Counted from the stretch's first letter, positions 1-5,409 are shown. The stretch: 5,409 nt of DNA from Nitrospirota bacterium (GCA_024277515.1 JAJRVB010000063.1:1-5409); one strand, 5' to 3'. Translations and numbers: made by a program. The notes: a model not told the origin generated them from the letters alone.

Positions 1-80
1 ATTAAAATTATGGAAATCTTTTTAAAATAATATAGACACTCCTTGATTTTGATTTTAAATTTTTGATCTTTAATCTTTTT

Positions 81-85
81 GGAGG
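81..85 (+). promoter_or_regulatory. Ribosome binding site of acsD
   Basis: GGAGG lies 5 nt before the ATG at 91, the same spacing seen at acsB and acsA here. It supports ATG 91 as the original acsD start even though the frame meets a TAA seven codons later. The alternative TTG at 133 has no comparable site in front of it. Confidence 0.85.
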
Positions 86-132
86 TAATTATGTCATACG
101 TTGTTCCTAAATAATCATTTAACGGTCAGGTA

Positions 133-747
133 TTGACTGTAGATTTCGGCAAGGATGACAAGGCCCTTGTAATCGGCGGTGATCACTGCCTGCCCTTCCT
201 GACATTTGAAGGAGAAATGCCGAACAAGCCTGTGATAGCCTTTGAGATTCAGGACTGTCCGCCTGACGACTGGCCTGATACTGTAAGAGATGTATATAAA
301 GATGTCAGCGGAGATCCGGTTGCCTGGTCAAAATACTGTCAGGACGAACTGAAAGCGGACGCAATAGCGCTCCGTCTGGCAAGCACTCATCCGGACAGGG
401 GTGACCGTTCAGCAGAGGATGCCGCTCAGACGATCAAGGATGTGCTCGCTGCCATTAATATACCGCTGATAATCCTCGGCTCCAACCATATTGAAAAGGA
501 TGCCTCCGTCCTGGTTGCCGCTGCCGAGGCCGCCAGTGGAAACAATTGCGTTATCGGCAAGGCACAGGAAGGCAATTACAAGACCATTGTGGCTGCCGCC
601 CTTGCCCATAACCATAAACTGATCGCCATGTCAGAGCTTGATATTAACCTCGCAAAACAGCTCAATATCCTGATAACCCAGATGGGGTTTGACAAGGCAA
701 GGCTTATAACAGACCCCATGTGTTCCGCATTAGGTTATGGTCTGTAG
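133..747 (+). CDS. acsD: AcsD N-terminal fragment (between the two in-frame stops)
   Basis: This open stretch lies between the in-frame TAA at 112-114 and TAG at 745-747 and would give 204 residues from the TTG at 133. It covers roughly the first two thirds of the AcsD TIM barrel and ends just before the conserved MERIRL segment. The TTG has no convincing ribosome site, and residues encoded upstream of it (91-132) fit the family N-terminus, so it is probably not a native start. If translated alone, the product would lack the last barrel strands and is unlikely to pair stably with AcsC. It is better read as part of the interrupted acsD at 91-1032. Confidence 0.55.
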   Translation: MTVDFGKDDKALVIGGDHCLPFLTFEGEMPNKPVIAFEIQDCPPDDWPDTVRDVYKDVSGDPVAWSKYCQDELKADAIALRLASTHPDRGDRSAEDAAQTIKDVLAAINIPLIILGSNHIEKDASVLVAAAEAASGNNCVIGKAQEGNYKTIVAAALAHNHKLIAMSELDINLAKQLNILITQMGFDKARLITDPMCSALGYGL

Positions 748-759
748 TATACATACTCC

Positions 760-1032
760 GTGATGGAGAGGATAAGACTTGCCGGTCTGGCCCAGAACGA
801 CCCTACCATGCAGCCGCCGATACTGGCAGATGTAGGGATATATGTATGGAAAATCAAGGAGACCGTTGCTCCCGAAGCAGACGCCCCTGAATGGGGTTCC
901 CTCCAAGAGAGGGGCATTGTATGGGAAACAATTACCGCAACATCAATGATCCTGGCCGGGACAAACCTGCTGATTATGAGACACCCCCGGGCAATAGAAA
1001 GTGTGAACAAAACGATTGGTGAACTGATTTAA
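760..1032 (+). CDS. acsD: AcsD C-terminal fragment (after the in-frame TAG)
   Basis: This open stretch continues in the same frame as the N-terminal fragment and would give 90 residues from a GTG at 760 (an ATG follows at 763). It begins at MERIRLAGLAQNDPTMQPPIL and runs to the natural AcsD end, including ERGIVWETITATSMILAG and the MRHPRAI segment. Neither start has a clear ribosome site: the bases before them encode the conserved YTYS of the family. An independent gene is therefore unlikely, and this is the 3' third of the interrupted acsD. It has the conserved C-terminal part of the barrel but cannot fold as a complete domain alone. Confidence 0.55.
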   Translation: MMERIRLAGLAQNDPTMQPPILADVGIYVWKIKETVAPEADAPEWGSLQERGIVWETITATSMILAGTNLLIMRHPRAIESVNKTIGELI

Positions 1033-1059
1033 CCCTCTCAGCCACAATTCAAAAGGGTT
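1030..1059 (+). other. Weak inverted repeat at the acsD 3' end
   Basis: TAACCCT (1030-1036, starting with the acsD stop codon) can pair with AGGGTTA (1054-1060), giving a 7-bp stem with a 17-nt loop, followed by TTTCAATTT. A short stem, large loop and poor T-tract make it a weak terminator at best. It could be an mRNA-stabilising or partial attenuation element between acsD and acsC, or chance. Confidence 0.25.
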
Positions 1060-1104
1060 ATTTCAATTTAAACAGACAATATACAATATTTCTGGAGGAT
1101 AAAA

Positions 1105-2448
1105 ATGGCATTAACAGGAGTTCAGATATTTAAACTTCTTCCAAAGACAAACTGCAAAAAATGCGGGTTTCCGACCTGTCTTGCATTCGCCATGAAGCTT
1201 GCGCAGGGCAGTGTTGAGCTCTCTGCCTGTCCCGATGTTTCCGAAGAGGCAAAGAATACACTTGGCGAGGCGTCCGCTCCCCCCATACGGGCATTTGCAC
1301 TCGGCACCGGTGACAAGGCCGTCAAGATGGGAGCGGAGACAGTTATGTTCAGGCATGACAAGAAATTCGTCAACCCCTGTGCCCTGGCAGTCAACATCAA
1401 GGACAACCTCAGCGAAGATGAAATCGCGGCAACGGCAGCCGAAGTCGCGGGTTCCGAAATTGACCGTGTCGGGCAGAAACTCAGAATTGATGCTGTTTCC
1501 ATTGAATATGCCTCCGGTGACAGCGCAAAATATGAGGCAGCGGTCAAGCTTGTCGCGGACAAGGCCCCGGAAGCCGCCCTGATATTAAATTGCAGTGATG
1601 CTGCCGCAGCCGAGGCAGCGGCAAAGGCGGTTGCAGCCAGAAGGCCTTTGATATACTGCGCTACTGATGACAATGCCGAAGCCATGGCAAATATTGCCAA
1701 AACCAATAACTGTCCGCTTGCAGCCTGCGCGGACGGCCCTGAGGCATTGAGCGCCCTCACTGAAAAGATAAAAGGATTCGGGGTTGAAGATATTGTCCTT
1801 GATTCCGGCGCAAAAACAGCAAAGGAAATGATCATAAATAATACGCAGATCAGGCGTTCCGCAATCAAGAAGGGCTTCAAGCCCCTTGGCTATCCGATCA
1901 TTAACTTTGTTCTGAGAGACGATCCTGTTTATGAGGCCTCAATTGCCGCAATCGCGATTGCTAAATATGCGTCAATTGTAGTGCTCAGCAGCATTGAAAA
2001 GTGGAAAAATCTCGCGCTCTTTACCGTCAGACAAAACATTTACACGGACCCGCAGGTCCCCATGCAGGTTGCGCAGAAGATTTATGAGATCGGAGAACCG
2101 GCCGCTGATGCCCCGTTCATGATAACAACCAATTTTTCATTGACCTATTTTATCGTTTCGGGTGAAATCGAAAACAGCAAGGTACCAAGCCGTCTTGCGG
2201 TCATGGACAGCGAGGGGCTTTCAGTGCTCACTGCCTGGGCAGCGGGGAAGTTTACCGCCGCGAAAATAGCCCAGTTTGTTCAGGAAAGCGGTATTGGAGA
2301 TCAGATCAGCAACAAGGAACTCATACTCCCCGGACAGGTTGCGATCCTGAGCGGAGCCCTTGAGGACAAGCTCGATGGGTGGAAGATTACAGTAGGACCA
2401 AGGGAAGCAAATGCAATTCCGACATTCCTGAAGGCAAGAGTAGCCTGA
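1105..2448 (+). CDS. acsC: Corrinoid iron-sulfur protein large subunit (AcsC/CdhE gamma)
   Basis: AcsC is the large subunit of the corrinoid iron-sulfur protein. It holds a low-potential [4Fe-4S] cluster used to reactivate the cobalt centre, and it carries the corrinoid cofactor whose methyl group goes to the A-cluster of AcsB. The 447-residue product matches the family length of about 445. The N-terminal cluster motif is complete: Cys17, Cys20, Cys25 and Cys42 (CX2CX4CX16C, inside NCKKCGFPTC...ACP). A TIM-barrel-like middle follows, with IRRSAIKKGFKPLGYPI at about 249-265. The C-terminal corrinoid-binding domain starts near 366 (VMDSEGLSVLTAWAAGKF) and ends with the PGQVAILSG and GPREANAIPTFLK segments. 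GGAGG at 1094-1098 sits 6 nt before ATG 1105. It lies 72 nt after acsD, its obligate partner, and 69 nt before the regulator gene. No lesion is seen, in contrast to acsD. Confidence 0.97.
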   Translation: MALTGVQIFKLLPKTNCKKCGFPTCLAFAMKLAQGSVELSACPDVSEEAKNTLGEASAPPIRAFALGTGDKAVKMGAETVMFRHDKKFVNPCALAVNIKDNLSEDEIAATAAEVAGSEIDRVGQKLRIDAVSIEYASGDSAKYEAAVKLVADKAPEAALILNCSDAAAAEAAAKAVAARRPLIYCATDDNAEAMANIAKTNNCPLAACADGPEALSALTEKIKGFGVEDIVLDSGAKTAKEMIINNTQIRRSAIKKGFKPLGYPIINFVLRDDPVYEASIAAIAIAKYASIVVLSSIEKWKNLALFTVRQNIYTDPQVPMQVAQKIYEIGEPAADAPFMITTNFSLTYFIVSGEIENSKVPSRLAVMDSEGLSVLTAWAAGKFTAAKIAQFVQESGIGDQISNKELILPGQVAILSGALEDKLDGWKITVGPREANAIPTFLKARVA

Positions 2449-2467
2449 GTACGGCGTCAGAAAGCAA

Positions 2468-2495
2468 TTGACAGTAATGATTCTAACATGATAAT
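2468..2495 (+). promoter_or_regulatory. Candidate sigma70-type promoter before the PerR-like gene
   Basis: A perfect -35 hexamer TTGACA (2468-2473) is followed after 16 nt by GATAAT (2490-2495), which matches TATAAT at five of six positions. The predicted start near 2502 would leave a very short leader carrying AAGGTG and the ATG at 2518. This would let the regulator, and probably acsB and acsA, be transcribed separately from acsD-acsC. The prediction rests on sequence match only. Confidence 0.6.
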
Positions 2496-2498
2496 GTT
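2485..2498. promoter_or_regulatory. Palindrome over the -10 region, candidate operator
   Basis: AACATGATAATGTT is a 14-bp palindrome with one mismatched pair (G2490/A2493). It covers the predicted -10 element of the promoter in front of a Fur-family gene, which is where an autoregulatory operator would be expected. It is AT-rich like Fur/PerR boxes but does not match the PerR consensus TTATAATNATTATAA well, so assignment to this regulator is inference. Confidence 0.4.
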
Positions 2499-2517
2499 TA
2501 CAATATAAGGTGTGCAC

Positions 2518-2919
2518 ATGATTGACAAATACAGGGACCTTCAGATAAAGTTAACGCCTCAGAGACTGGCCATACTGGGTTTCCTCGAAAATAACAGGTC
2601 ACACCCATCAGCCGAAGACATCTACAGGGCGGTTTTAAAGCAGTTTCCCACGATGTCTTTTGCAACGGTCTATAATACGCTTGAGGCACTGAAGAGCAAA
2701 GGGAATGTACAGGAGCTGAAGATCGACCCCGGCAAGAAGAGATATGATCCCGATATCAGCCGTCATCATCATCTTATATGCATGAAATGCAAAAACATTG
2801 TTGACATATTCAAGGATTTTGATATTAGTCTGTCTGAGGATCTGACCAGCGGTTTTGATATAATTGGTAACAGTATAGAATTTTACGGTATCTGCCGCTC
2901 GTGCGGCAGCAGGAAGTAA
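2518..2919 (+). CDS. PerR-type Fur-family metal-dependent transcriptional regulator
   Basis: This is a cytoplasmic DNA-binding repressor of the Fur superfamily with the residue set of the peroxide sensor PerR. The 133-residue product has an N-terminal winged helix (LTPQRLAILGFL near 12-23, then MSFATVYNTLEALKSKG near 46-62) and a C-terminal dimerisation domain. The structural zinc site is complete: Cys88, Cys91, Cys126, Cys129. By alignment from memory with B. subtilis PerR, all five regulatory metal ligands are present: His29 (H37), Asp77 (D85), His83 (H91), His85 (H93) and Asp96 (D104). In PerR, iron in this site drives peroxide oxidation of the H37 and H91 equivalents. ATG 2518 is preferred over the in-frame GTG at 2512 because AAGGTG (2507-2512) ends 5 nt before the ATG. 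It lies between acsC and acsB in the same direction and behind its own likely promoter. Fe-sensing Fur or another subfamily remains possible, but the Asp at the D104 position favours PerR. Confidence 0.9.
   Translation: MIDKYRDLQIKLTPQRLAILGFLENNRSHPSAEDIYRAVLKQFPTMSFATVYNTLEALKSKGNVQELKIDPGKKRYDPDISRHHHLICMKCKNIVDIFKDFDISLSEDLTSGFDIIGNSIEFYGICRSCGSRK
2892..2909 (+). other. Perfect 7-bp stem-loop inside the 3' end of the regulator gene
   Basis: CTGCCGC (2892-2898) and GCGGCAG (2903-2909) are exact complements around a 4-nt TCGT loop. The stem overlaps the codons of the second zinc-binding CxxC pair and lies 8 bases before the stop codon. No T-run follows, so it is not a canonical terminator. 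It may only reflect the Cys-Arg-Ser-Cys-Gly coding sequence, although a GC-rich hairpin here could shape mRNA decay between the regulator and acsB. Confidence 0.35.
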
Positions 2920-2925
2920 ACCAAA

Positions 2926-2963
2926 TTGACGATTGATGATTTTTGTTTTCAATCCTCAGTCAA
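2926..2963 (+). other. Potential hairpin in the regulator-acsB spacer
   Basis: TTGACGATTGA (2926-2936) can pair with TCAATC (2949-2954) and then GTCAA (2959-2963), giving an 11-bp AT-rich stem with a 4-nt bulge and a 12-nt loop. It stands just upstream of the acsB ribosome site and has no T-tract after it. It could be an mRNA structure or an operator; this is from base pairing alone. Confidence 0.3.
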
Positions 2964-2972
2964 ATATATTTT

Positions 2973-2978
2973 AGGAGG
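2973..2978 (+). promoter_or_regulatory. Ribosome binding site of acsB
   Basis: AGGAGG is placed 5 nt before ATG 2984 and fixes the acsB start. The start also agrees with the family N-terminus (MSKIIASAAIRASHHLF). Confidence 0.85.
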
Positions 2979-2983
2979 TTCAG

Positions 2984-5197
2984 ATGTCAAAGATAATAGC
3001 CTCTGCTGCTATCAGGGCGTCACATCATCTTTTTAGCAGAGCAGAGGAGATGCTCGAAAAAGCTATAGCTGAAAAAGGCAAGGACTGTTTATTCGAATTC
3101 CCGGACACAGCATTTTATCTTCCGCAGATATATGCAATGACTGCATTCCCGGTAAAAACGCTTGCAGACATGAAGGTTGCCCTGGAAATGACCAGAGAAA
3201 TGCTCCAGGATTTACCTGATGAAAAATTATGGAAACCATACCTTGGAGAATGCCTTGATTCAGGAATGGCCACCCTCTTCCTTGAAGAGATCATACTTGC
3301 CCTGAGATACCTGAACGGACTTGAACCATGTACTGACCCTGATACGGGATATGTCTATAACGGATTTATCACCGATACCATCCAGAGGAACCTCGGCATA
3401 CAGCTTGTTGACGGAAGGATGCCGGGCTTCGCAGCCATTATCGGTGCAGCGCCGGATGCTGATACCGCTGAAAAGATAGTAAGGGAGCTTCAGGAGAAGA
3501 ATATCCTTACTTTTCTTTCAGGTATGGCAAAAGACAAAGACGGTAAAATGACGAATGTTACGCAGCAGCTCCTGAGTAAAAACATTGAACTCGGCTGGGA
3601 ATCCTATATAGTGCCGCTTGGTCCTGACACGGAACATACCCTTTATGCCCTCAGCTGGTCCATCAGGGCGTCAATGATCTTCGGCGGCAACAAGCCCGGA
3701 GATTACAGGGCCCATCTCAAATATACGAAAGACAGGGTCTTTGCATTTGCAATGGTCCTCGGCGAACTCAACGATATTATATGGTCAACAGGCGCGGGGG
3801 CTATTGTTATGGGATACCCTGCAATAGCTGATACGGACGTCCCTGTTATACATCCTACAGGCGTGTGTTCATATGAACATGTGGAAACGGAACTTGACCA
3901 CGACAAGATCGTACAGAGGTCATTTGAGGTGAGGGGACTCAAGGTTACAGTAGCGAAACCCCCGATACCCGTGTCCTACGGCCCTGCGTTTGAGGGTGAG
4001 AGGATCAGAAAAGATGACATGTTCATCGAGTTCGGCGGAAACCGCACACCCGCGTTTGAATGGGTGAGGACAAAAGAGCTTGAGGAGATTGAGGACAACA
4101 AGGTCATACTTGTGGGTACGGACATAGACGAAAGATTCAAGGCCGGAGGCCAGATGCCGCTCGGCATTGTAATCGATGTTGCCGGACGCAAGATGCAGAA
4201 AGACTTTGAGGCGATCATCGAGAGAAAGCTCCATCATAATATAAATGAAGCCCAGGGCCTCTGGCACATGGGTCAGCGCGATATCGTATGGATGAGGATC
4301 AGCAAACAGTCCTATAAAGACGGCATCACACTTGAACACCTCGGCGTGATCCACAATACCATGACCCACAACAGATTCAAGGAGATTGTAGACAAGATCC
4401 AGGTAACGCTCTATTTTGATGAAAAGGATGTCCTTGAATTGCAGGACCAGGCAAGGGCCGTCTACAAAGAAAGAGACCACAGGCTCGCAGGACTGACTGA
4501 TGAATCAGTTGATACCTATTATTCATGCCTGCTGTGCCAGTCATTCGCCCCGTCCCACGTATGCGTAATCAGCCCCGAGCGTCTCGGGCTCTGCGGCGCA
4601 TACAACTGGCTTGATACAAAGGCTGCTTTTGAGATAGACCCTACAGGCGGTAACCAGCCCATACAGAAAGGTGAAGTCCTGGATGCCAAGGCCGGGAGAT
4701 GGGCCGGTGTTGATGAATACCTGAAATCAAATTCCGCAGGCGCCGTTGAATCTCTTAATTTATACACAATCATGGATAACCCCATGACATCCTGCGGATG
4801 CTTTGAGTGCATCGTGGCAATTGTCCCTGAAGCGAACGGCATTATGCTCGTTCAGAGAGGTCATACAGGCATGACACCGGCAGGCATGAAATTTTCCACC
4901 CTTGCCGGAACAGTCGGCGGGGGTACTCAGAACCCCGGATTTATGGGGATCGGTGTTAACTTTATTACAAGCCCGAAATTCCTCTTTGCCGACGGCGGAA
5001 TAAAGAGGATAGTATGGATGACAAAGAACCTCAAAGAAAGACTCGGTGAAGATTTCCAAAAGAGGTGCGAGGACGAAGGCGTGCCCGACCTGATTGACAA
5101 GATTGCCGATGAAACCAATGCAGAGGAATCGGAACAATTAATGGAATTCCTCACTAACGCAGGCCATCCGGCATTAGAAATGGCCCCGATGTTCTAA
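2984..5197 (+). CDS. acsB: Acetyl-CoA synthase (CODH/ACS complex subunit beta)
   Basis: AcsB condenses the methyl group from the corrinoid protein, CO from CODH and CoA into acetyl-CoA at its nickel-iron A-cluster. The 737-residue length fits bacterial AcsB (about 730) and includes the N-terminal CODH-binding region of about 310 residues that archaeal CdhC lacks. All A-cluster ligands are present. Cys515, Cys518, Cys527 and Cys537 bind the [4Fe-4S] unit (CLLCQSFAPSHVC, then GLCG). Cys604-Gly605-Cys606 (SCGCFEC) binds the two nickel sites. Each sits at a constant +9 offset from the Moorella numbering I recall (506, 509, 518, 528, 595, 597). Phe521 matches the active-site Phe512. A conserved glycine-rich GTVGGGTQNPGFMGIG follows from 642. 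It is downstream of the PerR-like gene by 64 nt and upstream of the CODH gene by 90 nt, so co-expression is likely. No defect is seen. Confidence 0.97.
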   Translation: MSKIIASAAIRASHHLFSRAEEMLEKAIAEKGKDCLFEFPDTAFYLPQIYAMTAFPVKTLADMKVALEMTREMLQDLPDEKLWKPYLGECLDSGMATLFLEEIILALRYLNGLEPCTDPDTGYVYNGFITDTIQRNLGIQLVDGRMPGFAAIIGAAPDADTAEKIVRELQEKNILTFLSGMAKDKDGKMTNVTQQLLSKNIELGWESYIVPLGPDTEHTLYALSWSIRASMIFGGNKPGDYRAHLKYTKDRVFAFAMVLGELNDIIWSTGAGAIVMGYPAIADTDVPVIHPTGVCSYEHVETELDHDKIVQRSFEVRGLKVTVAKPPIPVSYGPAFEGERIRKDDMFIEFGGNRTPAFEWVRTKELEEIEDNKVILVGTDIDERFKAGGQMPLGIVIDVAGRKMQKDFEAIIERKLHHNINEAQGLWHMGQRDIVWMRISKQSYKDGITLEHLGVIHNTMTHNRFKEIVDKIQVTLYFDEKDVLELQDQARAVYKERDHRLAGLTDESVDTYYSCLLCQSFAPSHVCVISPERLGLCGAYNWLDTKAAFEIDPTGGNQPIQKGEVLDAKAGRWAGVDEYLKSNSAGAVESLNLYTIMDNPMTSCGCFECIVAIVPEANGIMLVQRGHTGMTPAGMKFSTLAGTVGGGTQNPGFMGIGVNFITSPKFLFADGGIKRIVWMTKNLKERLGEDFQKRCEDEGVPDLIDKIADETNAEESEQLMEFLTNAGHPALEMAPMF

Positions 5198-5216
5198 GAC
5201 AGTTCAGGAGTTTGAG

Positions 5217-5272
5217 GGTTAAGGAGTGTAAGAGTTAACACCATAACTCTATAACTCATTAACTCATTAACC
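5217..5272. repeat. Tandem 8-bp repeat and imperfect inverted repeat between acsB and acsA
   Basis: The right half holds TAACTCTA, TAACTCAT, TAACTCAT and a partial TAACC in tandem (5244-5272). The left half carries complementary GAGTTA/GGTTAA words. AGAGTTA (5231-5237) pairs exactly with TAACTCT (5244-5250) around a 6-nt loop, and GGTTAAGGAGT (5217-5227) pairs with ACTCATTAACC (5262-5272) with one mismatch. No T-tract follows, so a standard terminator is unlikely. It resembles small intergenic palindromic repeats found dispersed in some bacterial genomes and could act as an mRNA processing or stability element. Confidence 0.6.
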
Positions 5273-5276
5273 AAGT

Positions 5277-5282
5277 AGGAGG
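5277..5282 (+). promoter_or_regulatory. Ribosome binding site of acsA/cooS, decides the start
   Basis: AGGAGG precedes two adjacent ATG codons. It is 2 nt from the ATG at 5285 and 5 nt from the ATG at 5288. The 5-nt spacing matches acsD and acsB in this window, so 5288 is chosen. Confidence 0.75.
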
Positions 5283-5287
5283 ATATG

Positions 5288-5409
5288 ATGACAAAAGTAA
5301 ATAAAAGCGCAAGCGTATCAGCAGAAGAAATTATAGAGTGGGGTGAAGCTCACGAAATACAGACATGCTTTGACCGTGCAATAAAGCTCAAGCCCTGCCC
5401 TATCGGTGA
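5288..5409 (+). CDS. acsA: CO dehydrogenase catalytic subunit, N-terminal fragment cut by window edge
   Basis: CODH of the bifunctional CODH/ACS complex interconverts CO2 and CO at its C-cluster and sends CO through a tunnel to AcsB. Only 40 complete codons are visible, and the frame is still open at the edge (a terminal TGA is out of frame). The peptide has a variable start, then the CODH-like EEIIEWGEAHEIQTCFDRA, then KLKPCPIG. The last part matches the beginning of the CPxGxxGxCC-type motif; its first Cys (Cys37) is usually a ligand of the D-cluster shared by the two CODH subunits, and the B-cluster cysteines would follow beyond the edge. Position directly after acsB supports AcsA rather than a stand-alone CooS. 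Confidence is limited by the short visible length. Confidence 0.85.
   Translation, partial: MTKVNKSASVSAEEIIEWGEAHEIQTCFDRAIKLKPCPIG

Larger units (their letters stand above)
91..1032 (+). pseudogene. acsD: Corrinoid iron-sulfur protein small subunit (AcsD/CdhD delta), interrupted by two in-frame stops
   Basis: AcsD pairs with AcsC to form the corrinoid iron-sulfur protein that carries the methyl group from methyltetrahydrofolate methyltransferase to acetyl-CoA synthase in the cytoplasm. The frame from ATG 91 to TAA 1030-1032 spans 313 codons, close to the family's roughly 310-325 residues, and reads as a TIM-barrel AcsD throughout. Recognisable segments are an early GGDHCLPFLTFEGEMPN, DINLAKQLNILI from about codon 184, GYGL-stop-YTYSVMERIRL around codon 219, and a C-terminal LLIMRHPRAIESV. 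Codon 8 is TAA (112-114) and codon 219 is TAG (745-747), and no frameshift accompanies either. Family members as I recall them have Glu at the TAG position (GYGxEYxxSxMERIR). Both stops are one G-to-T change from a Glu codon. The good ribosome site and the intact downstream genes suggest a recent lesion, a sequence error or, less likely, recoding. The identity is secure; whether it is functional is open. Confidence 0.85.

Noticed and set aside
112..747. Genome-wide reassignment of both TAA and TAG to Glu or Gln
   Set aside because: TAA ends acsD, the regulator gene and acsB at their expected family lengths, so TAA is a normal stop here.
1122..1880. A 252-codon open frame on the minus strand within acsC
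   Set aside because: It lies wholly opposite acsC, has a low-complexity Ala/Ser-rich product typical of the antisense of an Ala-rich gene, and has no ribosome site or family resemblance.
2512..2517. GTG at 2512 as the start of the regulator
   Set aside because: It overlaps the AAGGTG ribosome site with no usable spacing, whereas ATG 2518 has a 5-nt spacer and gives the usual Fur-family N-terminus.
2943..2970. Promoter for acsB (TTGTTT / TATATT)
   Set aside because: The -35 matches poorly, and the implied start would fall within or beside the ribosome site, leaving almost no leader.
3920..4480. A 186-codon open frame on the minus strand within acsB
   Set aside because: It is a shadow of the conserved acsB coding frame with no recognisable domain or start signal.
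5244..5272. CRISPR array
   Set aside because: The repeat units are only 8 bp and contiguous, with no spacers.
5407..5409. TGA at the window edge as the end of the CODH gene
   Set aside because: It is out of frame; in the CODH frame these bases are the last base of a Gly codon plus an incomplete GA codon.

Overview
The window is part of an acetyl-CoA synthase / CO dehydrogenase locus, the carbonyl branch of the bacterial Wood-Ljungdahl pathway, and all genes lie on the + strand. The order is acsD (corrinoid iron-sulfur protein small subunit, interrupted), acsC (corrinoid iron-sulfur protein large subunit), a PerR-type Fur-family regulator, acsB (acetyl-CoA synthase), and the first 40 codons of acsA/cooS (CO dehydrogenase), which run off the right edge. 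AcsB has the long bacterial form with the N-terminal CODH-binding region, so the host is an anaerobic bacterium rather than a methanogen. Moderate base composition, strong GGAGG ribosome sites and short AT-rich repetitive spacers would suit Nitrospirota/Thermodesulfovibrionia-like or Desulfobacterota-like lineages. The taxon is an inference and is not shown by the sequence.

Layout: 1-90 is an AT-rich spacer ending in a ribosome site. 91-1032 is one continuous acsD reading frame of normal family length, broken by TAA at 112-114 and TAG at 745-747 with no frameshift. 1033-1104 is a spacer with a weak inverted repeat. 1105-2448 is an intact acsC. 2449-2517 carries a good sigma70-like promoter overlapped by a palindrome. 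2518-2919 is the PerR-like regulator. 2920-2983 is a spacer with a potential hairpin. 2984-5197 is an intact acsB with every A-cluster ligand. 5198-5287 is a spacer made largely of an 8-bp tandem repeat and an imperfect inverted repeat. From 5288 to the edge is the CODH N-terminus. No gap exceeds 300 bases.

How the genes work together: AcsC and AcsD form the heterodimeric corrinoid protein that delivers a methyl group to the A-cluster of AcsB. CODH reduces CO2 to CO and passes it to AcsB, which joins methyl, CO and CoA into acetyl-CoA. A metal-dependent peroxide sensor with its own apparent promoter, placed inside this very oxygen-sensitive gene set, suggests oxidative-stress control of the downstream acsB-acsA genes or of a wider regulon.

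The two points most worth checking are the doubly interrupted acsD and the embedded PerR-like regulator with its promoter/palindrome. I see no wholly new system: the families are known, and the interest lies in the arrangement and in the stops.
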